A DNA stretch of 48,859 nt from Streptomyces hygroscopicus subsp. hygroscopicus (GCF_001553455.1 NZ_BBOX01000153.1:1-48859), one strand, 5' to 3'; shown: positions 32,257-40,936, numbered from the stretch's first letter. Numbers and translations are program-made. The notes: generated by a model not told the origin, from the letters alone.

Positions 32257-33246
32257 ATGCCCGCCATCACCGTCGAGAACACCCTGCGGCTGCCCCGCGT
32301 CCCCGCGCCGGATCCGCAGACCGCCCCGCCGCGCCCGGTCCGCTCGGTGACCAGTGCGCCGAAGGGCTTCGAGGGGGAGGGGTTCCCGGTCTACCGGGCC
32401 TTCGCGGGCGCCTCGCTGCGCGACCTCGACCCGTTCATCCACATGGACCAGATGGGCGAGGTGGAGTACGCGCCGGGCGAGCCCAAGGGCACCCCCTGGC
32501 ACCCCCACCGCGGCTTCGAGACCGTCACGTACATCATCGACGGCCAGATGGAACACCAGGACTCCAACGGCGGCGGAGGGCTGATCGCCGACGGTGCCAC
32601 GCAGTGGATGACCGCCGGCGGCGGCATCCTGCACATCGAGACGCCCCCCGAGCACCTGGTCGTCTCCGGTGGACTCTTCCATGGCATCCAGCTGTGGGTG
32701 AACCTGCCGCGGGCCAACAAGTGGAACCCGCCGCAGTACCAGTCCATCGAGGGGGCGCAGACGGCGCTGCTCTCCTCCCCGGACGGTGGCGCGCTGCTGC
32801 GGGTGATCGCCGGTGAGGTCGCCGGACACCAGGGACCCGGTGGCACCTTCACCCCGATCACCATGATCCACGCCACGCTGAGCCCGGGTGCCCGGCTCGA
32901 CCTGCCCTGGCGCCCCGACTTCAACGCACTCGTCTACTCGCTGTCCGGACGCGGTACGGTCGGCGCCGAGGAGCGCCCGCTGGACGCCCATGAGCTGGCC
33001 GTCTTCGGGCCGGGCGGTGCGCTGGGCGTGGCCGCCACCGAACGCCCGGACAACCGGACCCCCAACCTCGACGTGCTGATCCTCGGCGGGCGCCCGATCC
33101 GCGAGCCCGTCGCGCACTACGGCCCGTTCGTGATGAACACCAAGGCCGAGATCGCCCAGGCGATCGAGGACTTCCAGAGCGGCCGCCTCGGCGTCATCCC
33201 CGCCGAGCGCATCCCGCACACCCACCCCGGAGAGGAGAAGCCGTGA
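32257..33246 (+). CDS. Pirin-family cupin protein
   Basis: This 329-residue bicupin is of the pirin family. The N-terminal cupin has the metal-site motif WHPHRGFETVTYI and later GGGILHIETPPE (His and Glu ligands), and PFIHMDQMG is the usual lead-in. The second cupin (LPWRPDFNALVYSLSGRGTVG) lacks an evident metal set, as is common. Pirins act as redox-responsive regulators or quercetinase-like dioxygenases. ATG 32257 has GAGGAG 6 bases upstream, and a longer upstream frame is not supported. Its stop overlaps the TPR gene start (GTGA). Confidence 0.92.
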   Translation: MPAITVENTLRLPRVPAPDPQTAPPRPVRSVTSAPKGFEGEGFPVYRAFAGASLRDLDPFIHMDQMGEVEYAPGEPKGTPWHPHRGFETVTYIIDGQMEHQDSNGGGGLIADGATQWMTAGGGILHIETPPEHLVVSGGLFHGIQLWVNLPRANKWNPPQYQSIEGAQTALLSSPDGGALLRVIAGEVAGHQGPGGTFTPITMIHATLSPGARLDLPWRPDFNALVYSLSGRGTVGAEERPLDAHELAVFGPGGALGVAATERPDNRTPNLDVLILGGRPIREPVAHYGPFVMNTKAEIAQAIEDFQSGRLGVIPAERIPHTHPGEEKP

Positions 33247-33605
33247 CCTCGTACGTTCCGGTCGCCGAGGTCCCCGAGGAGACCACGGCGGAGCGCTGGG
33301 AGCGGGCCGGGCTGTTCTTCGACGCGAAGGAGTACGCCGAGGCCGCCCGCATCCTCGCCACCGTCGTCGAGGACGAGCCCGGCCAGGTGGCCCCGCGGCT
33401 GCTGCTGGCTCGTGCGTACTACCACTCGGCCCAACTGCGGTGTGCCGAGGAGGAGTTGCGCGAGGTGATCGCCCGCGATCCGGTCGAGCGCTACGCCCAT
33501 CTGATGCTGGGGCGCACCCTCCAGCGCCAGGGCCGCGACGCGGAGGCGGCGGGAGCCCTGCGGATGGCGGACGCGCTCGCCGGGGACTTCGGCGAACGGA
33601 GCTGA
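33243..33605 (+). CDS. Small TPR protein
   Basis: This 120-residue soluble protein consists almost entirely of about three tetratricopeptide repeats (AGLFFDAKEYAEAARILATVVEDEPG, LLLARAYYHSAQLRCAEEELREVIARDP, AHLMLGRTLQRQGRDAEAAGALRMA). GTG 33243 overlaps the pirin stop by four bases, so the two are coupled and may interact. No catalytic motif is present. Confidence 0.88.
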   Translation: MTSYVPVAEVPEETTAERWERAGLFFDAKEYAEAARILATVVEDEPGQVAPRLLLARAYYHSAQLRCAEEELREVIARDPVERYAHLMLGRTLQRQGRDAEAAGALRMADALAGDFGERS

Positions 33606-34097
33606 CGCGCCCCGCCGCGTGCCCGGCACACCGAGTGGTGTGCCGGGTGCCGGGTGCTCGGCACGTGGTGTGGTGTGCCGCTTGCCGGGTGCCCACCGCA
33701 CCGCATGATGTGCCGGGTGCCGCGTGCTCGCCACGCCGCGTGCCCACCGCGCCGCACGGTGTGCCACGCCGCGTGGTGTGCCGTGTGCCCGCCGCGCCGA
33801 GTACCCGGTGTGCCGTGTGCCTGGCGCACCGCCTTGCCTGGCGCACCGTCGGAGCCGCCGGAGTCGCCGGAGTCGCCGGAGTCGCCGGTGGCGTCGTGGC
33901 TGACGGTGCCGTTGAAGTGGCCGGTGTCATCAGAACCGTCGGAGCCGCCGGAACCGCCGGAGTGGCCGAATCGACGGAGCCGCCGGAACCGCCGGAGTGG
34001 CCGGAACCGTCGGAGCCGCCGGAGCCGCCGGTGCCGGCGCAGCTGACGGAGGCCGGAGGTGCCCCGGACGTGAGTCCGGGGGTGCCTCGGCGCGTCG
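33606..34097. repeat. Non-coding, repeat-dominated stretch
   Basis: From about 33610 to 33845 degenerate words (GTGTGCCGGGTGC, CCGCACCGCATG) recur without a fixed period. From about 33845 to 34040 a 9-bp unit GGAGTCGCC/GGAGCCGCC repeats some twenty times with point changes. Open frames across it are artefacts with no domain and no Shine-Dalgarno. I see no gene here. Confidence 0.8.
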
Positions 34098-34931
34098 TCA
34101 GCCGTGAACGGGCAGCCGCGCCCCGCTCACCGTGGCCTGTGCCCGAGCGGCCAGGGCGCGGCGGTCGTCCGCGCCGTGTTCGGGCCGCAGCGGCCGGTGC
34201 ACGGCCACCCGCACCGTGAGCCCGTCGGCGCGGAGCACCCTCCGCAGCGAGGTGCCGAAGTCGTCCTCGCCGACGAAGGCGGCCACCGTGGTCGGGGTGG
34301 TGTGCTGGACGTAGTCCAGCGTCACCGGGCGCACCGGGGCGCCCGCGTCCAGCGCGGCCTGGAAGGTGGCCCGCCGGAAACTGCCGCCCGTCCCCGCACA
34401 CCAGGTGATGCCCTGCGGGAAGACCATCACCGACCGGCCCGCGCGCAGCCGCGCCGCCATCTCCCGTACGGTGCAGGGGAGTTCGCGCAGCGACGCGCGG
34501 TCGATGTAGAGCGTCCCGGCCCGGGTGGCCAGCGGACCGACCAGCGGCCAGCCCGCGATCTCCCGCTTGGCCAGCATGACCACCGGCTCGACCGCGAGCA
34601 GCGCGATGACGTCCAGCCAGGAGATGTGATTCGCCACGATGAGCGTGCCGGTGCCGCCCGGGGCGCTCAGCGTGGTGCCGCCCGTCACCTCCAGCCGGAC
34701 GCCGAGGGCGTCCAGCAGCGCCGCCGCGCGGGCGCGCAGCGTCCCGGGCTCGGCGATCCGCCGGCCGCACAGCAACGCGTCCACCACCGACCGGCCGAAG
34801 ACCGCGGCCCGCCGGGCGACCCGGGTGGCCGGGACGCGCTCGGCGGCGTGGGTGACGCAGCCGGTGGTGCACGGGGACCAGGCCGCCCAGGCGTGCGTGG
34901 CGGGCAGGCTCATCCCGAGGGAGACGGTCAC
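34098..34931 (-). CDS. olsA: Lysophospholipid acyltransferase, OlsA/PlsC-like
   Basis: This 277-residue acyltransferase has the PlsC motifs NHISWLD (catalytic His-Asp pair, NHxxxxD), LYIDRAS and VFPQGITW (variant of FPEGT). Next to the OlsB-like gene it would add the second acyl chain to lyso-ornithine lipid in the membrane. GTG 34931 overlaps the OlsB-like stop by four bases (GTGA), so the pair is coupled. FPQG in place of FPEG is a noticeable change in the third motif. The ordinary phosphatidic-acid enzyme is the alternative, less likely in this context. Confidence 0.87.
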   Translation of the reverse strand: MTVSLGMSLPATHAWAAWSPCTTGCVTHAAERVPATRVARRAAVFGRSVVDALLCGRRIAEPGTLRARAAALLDALGVRLEVTGGTTLSAPGGTGTLIVANHISWLDVIALLAVEPVVMLAKREIAGWPLVGPLATRAGTLYIDRASLRELPCTVREMAARLRAGRSVMVFPQGITWCAGTGGSFRRATFQAALDAGAPVRPVTLDYVQHTTPTTVAAFVGEDDFGTSLRRVLRADGLTVRVAVHRPLRPEHGADDRRALAARAQATVSGARLPVHG

Positions 34932-35689
34932 CGGGGCTCACCCAGGAAGTAACGGCGGTAGCGGTCGTTCATCCGCGTGGTGTCCAGCAGCACGAAGAAG
35001 TCGGCGTCGTTGAAGGCCCGGTCGTGCTGCGGTGACCCGCACATCCAGGCGCCGATCCGCAGATAGCCGCGGAGCAGCGGCGGCAGTTCGGCATAGCTGG
35101 GCTCGCCGTCCAGCGGCCGCGAGGGTATCCAGGGGTCGTGCGGATGGACCCGCAGCTCGGGCGGGGCGGCGTGCTTGGTGCTGCCGAGCAGCCAGGCGTT
35201 GGCGGCGGCCCGCTCGCCCCCGGCCAGCGGAACCGAGGCGCAGCCCGCGAGGTAGCGATGGCCGGACAGCAGGACGTAGCGGGCCAGCCCGGCCCACATG
35301 AGGTTGATCACGGCGCCCGAGCGGTGGTCGGCGTGCACACAGGCCCGGCCCGCTTCGACCATGGACGCCCGGACCTCGGCCGGGACCCCGCGCAGATCGA
35401 ACTCGGTGTCCGAGTAGAGCCGCTCGCTGCGCCCCGGGGGAAGCAGCCGGTAGGTGCCGACCACGGTGTCGGTCGCCGTGTCCGTGACGATCAGATGGTC
35501 CATGACCTCGTCGAACTCGTCCACGTCGCGGCCGTCGACCGCCGCGTCCAACCGACCTCCCCGCTCCTGGCCGAACACCTGGTAGCGCAGCCGCTGCGCG
35601 GCGTGGACCTGCTCCCGGGTGTGGGCGATGGAGGTGACGTAGGAGCTGGTGGACGCCGTCGCCGTGGTGGACGTCGTGAGCACGGGCAT
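34928..35689 (-). CDS. olsB: OlsB-like ornithine N-acyltransferase (GNAT fold)
   Basis: This 253-residue GNAT acyltransferase resembles hemolysin-like/OlsB proteins: AAQRLRYQVFGQERGG, VDEFDEVMDHLIVTD, VVGTYRLLPP, EAGRACVHADHRSGAVINLMWAGLARYV and GCASVPLAGG. OlsB transfers a 3-hydroxyacyl chain from acyl-ACP to ornithine, the first step of ornithine lipids, phosphorus-free membrane lipids known in Streptomyces. An ATG with an upstream GGAGAACAGGA stretch starts it. The Thr/Ser-rich first 15 residues are not conserved. I see no PhoB-like site in the 205 bp upstream. Confidence 0.87.
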   Translation of the reverse strand: MPVLTTSTTATASTSSYVTSIAHTREQVHAAQRLRYQVFGQERGGRLDAAVDGRDVDEFDEVMDHLIVTDTATDTVVGTYRLLPPGRSERLYSDTEFDLRGVPAEVRASMVEAGRACVHADHRSGAVINLMWAGLARYVLLSGHRYLAGCASVPLAGGERAAANAWLLGSTKHAAPPELRVHPHDPWIPSRPLDGEPSYAELPPLLRGYLRIGAWMCGSPQHDRAFNDADFFVLLDTTRMNDRYRRYFLGEPR

Positions 35690-35894
35690 TCCTGTTCTCC
35701 GTTCGGGGGAAGTCAGGAGCTGTGGGGACTGGGGAACAGCGGAGGAAACGCCTCACTCGCCGGTGCGGTACGCGGAGGCGGCGCGTACCGCGGGCGTTCC
35801 CCAGTCTTGCCGTGGCGACGTACGTCACCGTGTCCGCGTGGTGATTCGGCGACTGCCAGTCGATGACGAACACATGCCGCGGCCCGGCCCGTGG

Positions 35895-36614
35895 TTACGG
35901 AGCGGTGGTGCCGGTGGCACCGGTGGCACCGGTGGTGCCGGGGCCGGGGCCGGGGCCGGGGCCGGTGTCGGCGTCGGCACCGGTCCGCAGCGGGAAGCCC
36001 AGCGCGTGGGCCGCGGCGGCGGGGGTGGGCTGGGACCAGTAGTCGCTGACGGCCTGGGCCGAGGACAGCGAGCGGGTTTCGGCCAGGTCCAGATAGAGGA
36101 CGCCGTCGAGATGGTCGGTCTCGTGCTGGACGATCCGCGCGGGCCAGCCGGTGAACTCCTCGTCCAGCTCCCGCCCCGTCTCGTCCTGTCCGCGCAGCCG
36201 GATCCGGTCCGGGCGGCTGACCACGGCCTGCCAGCCGGGGATGCTCAGACACCCCTCGAAGAACGCGGCCCGGCCGTCGCCGACCGGTTCGTAGGCGGGA
36301 TTGACCAGGACCCGGTACGGCTGCGGCACCCGGCCCCGCACCTCCCGCACCTCGGCCGTCACCTCCGCCGGGTCCTCGATCACCGCGAGCCGCAGCGGCA
36401 CCCCGATCTGCGGTGCGGCGAGCCCCACTCCGGGGGCGGAGTGCATCGCCTCCCGCATCGCCGCCAGCAGCCGGTCCAGCTGGTCCGTGGCCAGCTGGCC
36501 CTCGTACGGCAGGGCCGGTTGGCGCAGCACGGGGACGCCCGCCGCGATGATCGGCAGCGGGCGGGTCCCGGAGAGCAGTTCGTCGACGAGCTCGGACAGA
36601 TTGGTGGTCGGCAT
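35895..36614 (-). CDS. def: Peptide deformylase
   Basis: This 239-residue enzyme removes the formyl group from nascent proteins. All three metal-site motifs are intact: GVGLAAPQIG, EGCLSIPG (Cys ligand) and QHETDHLDG (two His and catalytic Glu). Streptomyces carry several paralogues; no fmt gene is next to this one, so it is probably an accessory copy. The last 26 residues are a low-complexity tail (TGPGPGPGPG, TTGATGATG) encoded by short repeats at about 35900-35985 and are not part of the fold. Confidence 0.95.
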   Translation of the reverse strand: MPTTNLSELVDELLSGTRPLPIIAAGVPVLRQPALPYEGQLATDQLDRLLAAMREAMHSAPGVGLAAPQIGVPLRLAVIEDPAEVTAEVREVRGRVPQPYRVLVNPAYEPVGDGRAAFFEGCLSIPGWQAVVSRPDRIRLRGQDETGRELDEEFTGWPARIVQHETDHLDGVLYLDLAETRSLSSAQAVSDYWSQPTPAAAAHALGFPLRTGADADTGPGPGPGPGTTGATGATGTTAP

Positions 36615-36676
36615 GGGGACAGCCTGGCAAGACGATCACGCCACGGCAATTCCCGGGAGCGGGCCGGAGCGCCAGG

Positions 36677-36705
36677 GCCCTACCCGGCCACGGGCCGGGT
36701 AGGGC
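36677..36705. terminator. Perfect 13-bp hairpin, apparently orphan
   Basis: GCCCTACCCGGCC (36677-36689) pairs perfectly with GGCCGGGTAGGGC (36693-36705) around a 3-nt loop. It looks like a strong Streptomyces terminator, but no gene ends beside it: deformylase starts 63 bp away on the minus strand, and nothing else is transcribed toward it nearby. It may be left from a lost gene or insulate the deformylase promoter. Confidence 0.65.
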
Positions 36706-36892
36706 TCGCTGTCGGGCGCGGCTCGCTGTCGGGCTGGGCTCATCACCGGACTGGGCTTACCACCGGGCGGGGCTTACCACCGGGCTGGGCTCATCACCGG
36801 ACAGGGCCCGCCGTCGGACAGGGCCCGCCGTCGGGCTGGGCTCACCGCCGGACAGGGTTCACCGCCGGACAGGTGCTCACTACCGGACAAAG
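36705..36892. repeat. Tandem array of eleven 17-bp units
   Basis: Ten consecutive copies of exactly 17 bp, with consensus CTCATCACCGGGCTGGG, plus one 18-bp copy. The first half of each unit varies (CTCGCTGTC, CTTACCACC, CCCGCCGTC) while CGG and GGG positions are fixed. The array starts on the last base of the perfect hairpin. There are no spacers, so it is not a CRISPR. Confidence 0.9.
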
Positions 36893-37217
36893 GGTGAACC
36901 GGTCGCCGATGGGGTGCGTAGAGGCTGGTGAACCGCGGGGGAACTTCCCACGCCCCCGCGGCTCGGCCGAGCCCTCCCGGCTCGGTGGCCGCCGCTCCGC
37001 GGCGCTCTCCCCGTTGGGTCGGCGGGGCGGCGGCATCCTCCCGCTACCACGCGTCCGTGATGTCGTTTTCGTCCGGTGTGCATGGGTACCCGCTCGGCGC
37101 TCAGCGGTGGAGGTGATCCGCGTGCCGGGACGGGAACGAGCCGGACCGGCCGGAGTCGCCGACCGCCATCCGCGAGGCCGGCCGCACACGCATCCGGCGG
37201 GTTCGGGAGGAGGACGG

Positions 37218-37556
37218 ATGAGCGCCCACGACGAACTGCCGCTCGCCGACTACGACCATCTTCCGCTCAGCAGTCTCCAGCACCGCGTCCGTGCCCTCAC
37301 CGAGGAGCAGTTGCGGCAGCTGCTGGAGTACGAGCGCTCCCACGCCGACCGCCTTCCGGTCGTCGAGGTGCTCATGGCGCGGCTGTGCGGGCTGGAGGGC
37401 GGCGCCACCCCCTCACCGGGCGGGGCGGGCGCCGAACCGCTCCCCGAGCGGCCCGCACCGCCGCGCGGCGGCTCGCCGGTGACGCCGGAGACAGCGGCCG
37501 AGCCTAGCCCCCCGCCCCGCCACGGCCACCCCGACCACCCGGGGCAGTCGCAGTGA
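37218..37556 (+). CDS. Small conserved actinobacterial protein with Pro-rich tail
   Basis: This 112-residue protein begins SAHDELPLADYDHLPLSSLQHRVRALTEEQLRQLLEYERSHADRLPVVEVLMARLCGLE, a short helical domain I recognise as recurring in Streptomyces small proteins but cannot name with certainty. The rest (about 60-112) is Pro/Gly-rich and probably disordered. ATG 37218 has GGAGGA 5 bases upstream. It faces the DUF2267 gene convergently. No signal peptide or catalytic motif is seen. Confidence 0.75.
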   Translation: MSAHDELPLADYDHLPLSSLQHRVRALTEEQLRQLLEYERSHADRLPVVEVLMARLCGLEGGATPSPGGAGAEPLPERPAPPRGGSPVTPETAAEPSPPPRHGHPDHPGQSQ

Positions 37557-37673
37557 ACAGCCGCCCCGCGGGTGAACCGGACCGGACCGGCTCGGGGGCC
37601 TGCGGGCCCGGGGACTCCGCGTCGGAGTTCGGCCGCGTCGTTCGCTCGCTTCGCCGAGCGGGGTCCGGCACGC

Positions 37674-38108
37674 CTAGCCCTGCTCGGCCCGCCCCTCCGG
37701 CAGCAGTCCACGGATGTCGCTCGGCAGCACGCCGTACAGCTTCTCCATCAGCTCCGGGTCCACGGCCGAGTCCAGCACCTCGAAGAAGGCAGCCGCCTCG
37801 CGCAGCGCCTCCTCCTCGGTGTGCTCGGTGCGCCAGGCGATCCGGCCCGCGAATCCGGTGAGGTCGAACCGCTCGCCGTGGTCCCGCCGATACGCCCGCT
37901 CCTCGGGCGTGCCCTCGTGCGAGGCGGCGATCCGGCGCAGGGGCTCGCCCGCCTCGAGCGGCAACTGGGCCGCCATGTGGTCCGCCAGCCCGCCCGGGAT
38001 GCGTTCGGCGAGGGTTTCCAGCGTCGCTCGTACTGCCCGCTCGGCCGACTGCCGGTCGGGGAGCTGGGCCCGGGCCTGGACCAGGCCCGTCAGTTCTTCG
38101 TAGCGCAT
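37674..38108 (-). CDS. DUF2267 protein
   Basis: This 144-residue soluble protein matches the DUF2267 pattern: AERAVRATLETLAERIPGGLADHMAAQLP, GERFDLTGFAGRIA and LREAAAFFEVLDSAVDPELMEKLYGVLPSDIRGLL. The family is all-helical and of unknown function, often in stress or membrane-lipid contexts. ATG 38108 has GAGGAG 9 bases upstream; an upstream in-frame extension is not supported. It is divergent from the NUDIX gene, across a short hexanucleotide repeat. Confidence 0.88.
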   Translation of the reverse strand: MRYEELTGLVQARAQLPDRQSAERAVRATLETLAERIPGGLADHMAAQLPLEAGEPLRRIAASHEGTPEERAYRRDHGERFDLTGFAGRIAWRTEHTEEEALREAAAFFEVLDSAVDPELMEKLYGVLPSDIRGLLPEGRAEQG

Positions 38109-38173
38109 GGTCGGCGCTCCTCGTGGTCGGGTGCCCGGCTGCTGTGCCGAGTGCCCCGTGCCGTTCACTCAAA

Positions 38174-38203
38174 CCGTAGCCGTAGCCGTAGCCGTAGCCG
38201 TAG
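38174..38203. repeat. Hexanucleotide microsatellite (CCGTAG)5
   Basis: Five perfect tandem copies of CCGTAG lie between the divergent DUF2267 and NUDIX genes, upstream of both starts. A second short duplication (GGTCGCGGGGCGC) follows at about 38208. Perfect copies suggest it could vary between isolates. Confidence 0.9.
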
Positions 38204-38274
38204 GCGCGGTCGCGGGGCGCGGTCGCGGGCGAGCCTGGCCCGCCCGCCGCGGCATGGGGCGCACACTGGGCGCT

Positions 38275-38778
38275 GTGACGGGGAAGCGCAGCGCCGGGAT
38301 TCTGCTGTACCGCGGTACGGGTCCGTCCGGCCCGGCCGTCGACGTTCTGCTCGCCCATATGGGAGGCCCGTTCTGGGCCAGAAAGGACGCGGGCGCCTGG
38401 ACCGTGCCCAAGGGGGAGTACGACGAGGACGAGACCCCCGAGGCCGCGGCGCGCCGAGAGTTCGAGGAGGAGCTCGGCACACCACCGCCCGACGGTGAGC
38501 TGATGCCGCTCGGCTCGGTGACGCAGACCGGTGGCAAGATCGTCACCGTCTGGGCGCTGAAGGGCGATCTGGACCCGGCGGAGATCACCCCCGGCACGTT
38601 CACCATGGAGTGGCCGAAAGGGTCTGGCCGGATGAGGGCCTTCCCCGAGATCGACCGGGTCGCCTGGTTCGGTCCGGACGAGGCCCGCCGGAAGATCGTG
38701 GCGAGGCAGCGGGTCTTCCTGGACCGGCTCGAAGCGCTGGTCCAGGGCGCGGAGGGCGCGGGCCCCGCCGATGAGTGA
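38275..38778 (+). CDS. NUDIX hydrolase
   Basis: This 167-residue NUDIX protein has the complete box G-x5-E-x7-REU-x-EE-x-G (from GEYDEDETPEA to RREFEEELGT). The start KRSAGILLYR and the context WTVPKGEYD are typical of the subgroup that also has MLPRGKV-like loops and hydrolyses nucleoside diphosphate derivatives. GTG 38275 gives the usual family N-terminus; ATG 38254 is an alternative, and neither has a strong Shine-Dalgarno. The substrate is undetermined. Confidence 0.88.
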   Translation: MTGKRSAGILLYRGTGPSGPAVDVLLAHMGGPFWARKDAGAWTVPKGEYDEDETPEAAARREFEEELGTPPPDGELMPLGSVTQTGGKIVTVWALKGDLDPAEITPGTFTMEWPKGSGRMRAFPEIDRVAWFGPDEARRKIVARQRVFLDRLEALVQGAEGAGPADE

Positions 38779-38967
38779 CCGGCGGCGAGTGACCGCCAAC
38801 GAGCGACCGGCGGCGTGCTCCGGAACGAACGGAAACCCCACACGACCCGGCGCACTTCCGCGCCGGAGAGCCGCGCACCCCTCACCGTCCGCCGGGCGCG
38901 GCTACCGTGAAGAGAGTGAGGCCGTGCGGAATGCCGCGCCGAGCGCGGTGAGGCCGACGGAGGCACC

Positions 38968-40686
38968 GTGGGTATGGAGAGCGCCAGGAGTACGGAATAC
39001 CCGCCCCGGCTGCGGCTGGACGAGCTGCTGGACGAGCTGCAGGTGCGCATCGACGGGGTGCGCGGCACCCAGGACCGGGTGCACAGCCTGCTGGAAGCGG
39101 TCCTCTCGGTGGGCCGGGAGCTGGATCTGTCGCATGTGCTGCGGAGGATCGTCGAGGCCGCCGTGGTGCTGGTGGACGCCGAATACGGGGCGCTGGGGGT
39201 GATCGGTGACGATCAGGGGCTGTCCGCGTTTCTGCCGGCAGGCGTCGACGGGGAGCGGAGCGAGTCCGCCGGGCCGCTGCCGTCCGGCCACGGCATCCTG
39301 GGGGAGCTGATCCGCCACCCCCGGCCGCTGCGGCCGGCCGAGCTCTCGGAGCATCCGGCCTCCGACGGCTTCCCGCCCGGCCATCCGCCGATGCACTCCT
39401 TCCTCGGGGTGCCCATCCGGGTGCGGGACGAGGTCTTCGGCAATCTCTACCTCAGCGAGAAGCGGGGCGGTAAGGAGTTCGACGGCGAGGACGAGGCGAT
39501 GCTGTCCACCCTGGCCGTGGCCGCCGGAGTGGCCATCGAGAACGCCCGGCTGTACGAGGAGGCCCGCCACCGCCAGCGCTGGCTGGAGGCGAACGCCGAG
39601 GTCACCCACAGCCTGCTGTCCGGAGTGGACGAGACCAGGGTGCTGGAGCTGATCGTCGAACACGCCCGCCGGATCCTCGCCGCCGACCTGGGCGTGCTGA
39701 TGCTGCCGGTGCCCGGCTCCGACGAACTCCAGGTGGCGCTGGCGGCGGGGACCGACGCCGAGGCCCACCGCGGTCTGGTGCTGCCCCGCGAGGGCACCTT
39801 CGGCGGGGCGGCCTTCACCGCCTCCGAGCCGGTCACCAGCACCGATGTCCAAAGCGACCCGCGGATCACCGTCGGCCCGCAGCGCTGGGCCGGGCTCGGC
39901 CCGGCCGTCGCGGTGCCGATGCGGACGAGCGACGGGGTGGGCGGAGTGCTCTCACTGGCCCGCACGGCGGACAGCGCCGCCTTCACCCAGATCGAGACCG
40001 ACACGTTGCTGGGCTTCGCGGGCCAGGCGGCGATCGCCATGAAGCTGGCCGAGCGGCGGCGCGACGCCGAGCAGCTGGCCCTGCTGGAGGACCGCGACCG
40101 GATCGCCCGCGATCTGCACGACCTGGCCATCCAGCGGCTGTTCGCCGCCGGCATGACGTTGCAGTCCACCCTGCGCTTCGTCCAGCACCCGGAGGGTTCC
40201 GAACGGCTGCTGCGGGTGGTGGACGACCTGGACGACACCATCAAGATCATCCGGTCGACCATCTTCGGACTGCGCGCGCACGAGGCGGGCCCCGCCGTCC
40301 AGGGGCTGCGGGTCCGTACGGCCAAGACCATCGAGGAGGCCGTGCCCGCACTCGGCTTCACCCCCTCGCTGCGTACCGAGGGCCTGGTTGACACCGATGT
40401 GCCGCGCTCCGTCGCGGACGACATGGTCGCCGTCCTGGCCGAGGCGCTGTCGAACATCGCCCGGCACGCACGGGCCGACGCCGCCGAGATCTCGCTGGTC
40501 GTGGCGGCCGGCCGGCTGACCCTCACGGTCACCGACGACGGGGTGGGCATCCCCGAGGGCGGCCGGCGCAGCGGACTGCGGAACCTGGCCGAGCGCGCCG
40601 AACAGCTCGGCGGCCAGCTGGACCTCGACGAGCCCCCGGGCGGCGGCACCCGCCTGGTGTGGGCCGTCCCGCTGCCGGAGCGATGA
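38968..40686 (+). CDS. DevS/DosS-like GAF sensor histidine kinase
   Basis: This 572-residue cytoplasmic kinase has two GAF domains (about 60-200 and 225-370), a HisKA_3 dimerisation domain with the phosphorylated His in RIARDLHDLAIQRLF (His about 384), and a HATPase_c domain (EALSNIARHARA N-box, TVTDDGVGIP, GLRNLAERAEQLGG). The architecture is that of mycobacterial DevS/DosT, where the first GAF binds heme to sense O2, NO or CO. Whether the heme His is present here needs alignment. GTG 38968 follows GGAGG by four bases; ATG 38974 is an alternative. Its partner is the DevR-like regulator encoded at 42152-42847. Confidence 0.92.
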   Translation: MGMESARSTEYPPRLRLDELLDELQVRIDGVRGTQDRVHSLLEAVLSVGRELDLSHVLRRIVEAAVVLVDAEYGALGVIGDDQGLSAFLPAGVDGERSESAGPLPSGHGILGELIRHPRPLRPAELSEHPASDGFPPGHPPMHSFLGVPIRVRDEVFGNLYLSEKRGGKEFDGEDEAMLSTLAVAAGVAIENARLYEEARHRQRWLEANAEVTHSLLSGVDETRVLELIVEHARRILAADLGVLMLPVPGSDELQVALAAGTDAEAHRGLVLPREGTFGGAAFTASEPVTSTDVQSDPRITVGPQRWAGLGPAVAVPMRTSDGVGGVLSLARTADSAAFTQIETDTLLGFAGQAAIAMKLAERRRDAEQLALLEDRDRIARDLHDLAIQRLFAAGMTLQSTLRFVQHPEGSERLLRVVDDLDDTIKIIRSTIFGLRAHEAGPAVQGLRVRTAKTIEEAVPALGFTPSLRTEGLVDTDVPRSVADDMVAVLAEALSNIARHARADAAEISLVVAAGRLTLTVTDDGVGIPEGGRRSGLRNLAERAEQLGGQLDLDEPPGGGTRLVWAVPLPER

Positions 40687-40936
40687 GGCTGCCGGAGAGA
40701 TGGGACACGGCGCCCGGCGCCGTGGGTTTCCGGTGTGCCGGGGTTCTGCGCCGCGGTGTCCCGCGTGTCCCCCGCCGTGGTCCGCGTGTCCCGCGCCGTG
40801 TTCCGCGTGCCCCCCGCCGTGTCCCGCGTGCCCCGCGCCGTGTCCGGGCCGTATCCGCGCCGTGTTCCGCGTGCTCGGGTTCCGCGCCGCCGTGTGCTTC
40901 GGATGAGGTGGGCTGCCGCACGGCGGGGGGCGGACA
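40687..40936. repeat. Tandem array of 21-bp units (40756-40882)
   Basis: Six copies of a unit that begins GTGTCCCGCGTG and ends CCCGCC or CGCGCC follow one another with one 1-bp insertion. The array lies between the convergent kinase and nitroreductase genes. Frames through it read as Val/Arg/Pro repeats without a start site. No terminator hairpin is evident. Confidence 0.85.

Larger units (their letters stand above)
36615..37217. other. Gene-free region: hairpin, 17-bp array, then plain sequence
   Basis: The space between the deformylase gene and the small plus-strand gene holds a perfect hairpin (36677-36705) and a 17-bp tandem array (36705-36892), listed separately. The last 320 bp hold nothing recognisable except the Shine-Dalgarno of the next gene. 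Confidence 0.7.

Noticed and set aside
33654..34046. Open frames in the 9-bp repeat tract
   Set aside because: Open only because the repeat lacks stops. No Shine-Dalgarno, no domain, and codon use follows the repeat.
32209..34941. 910-codon open frame on the minus strand
   Set aside because: Antisense to pirin and TPR and through repeats. The end near 34941 is only an alternative frame of the acyltransferase.
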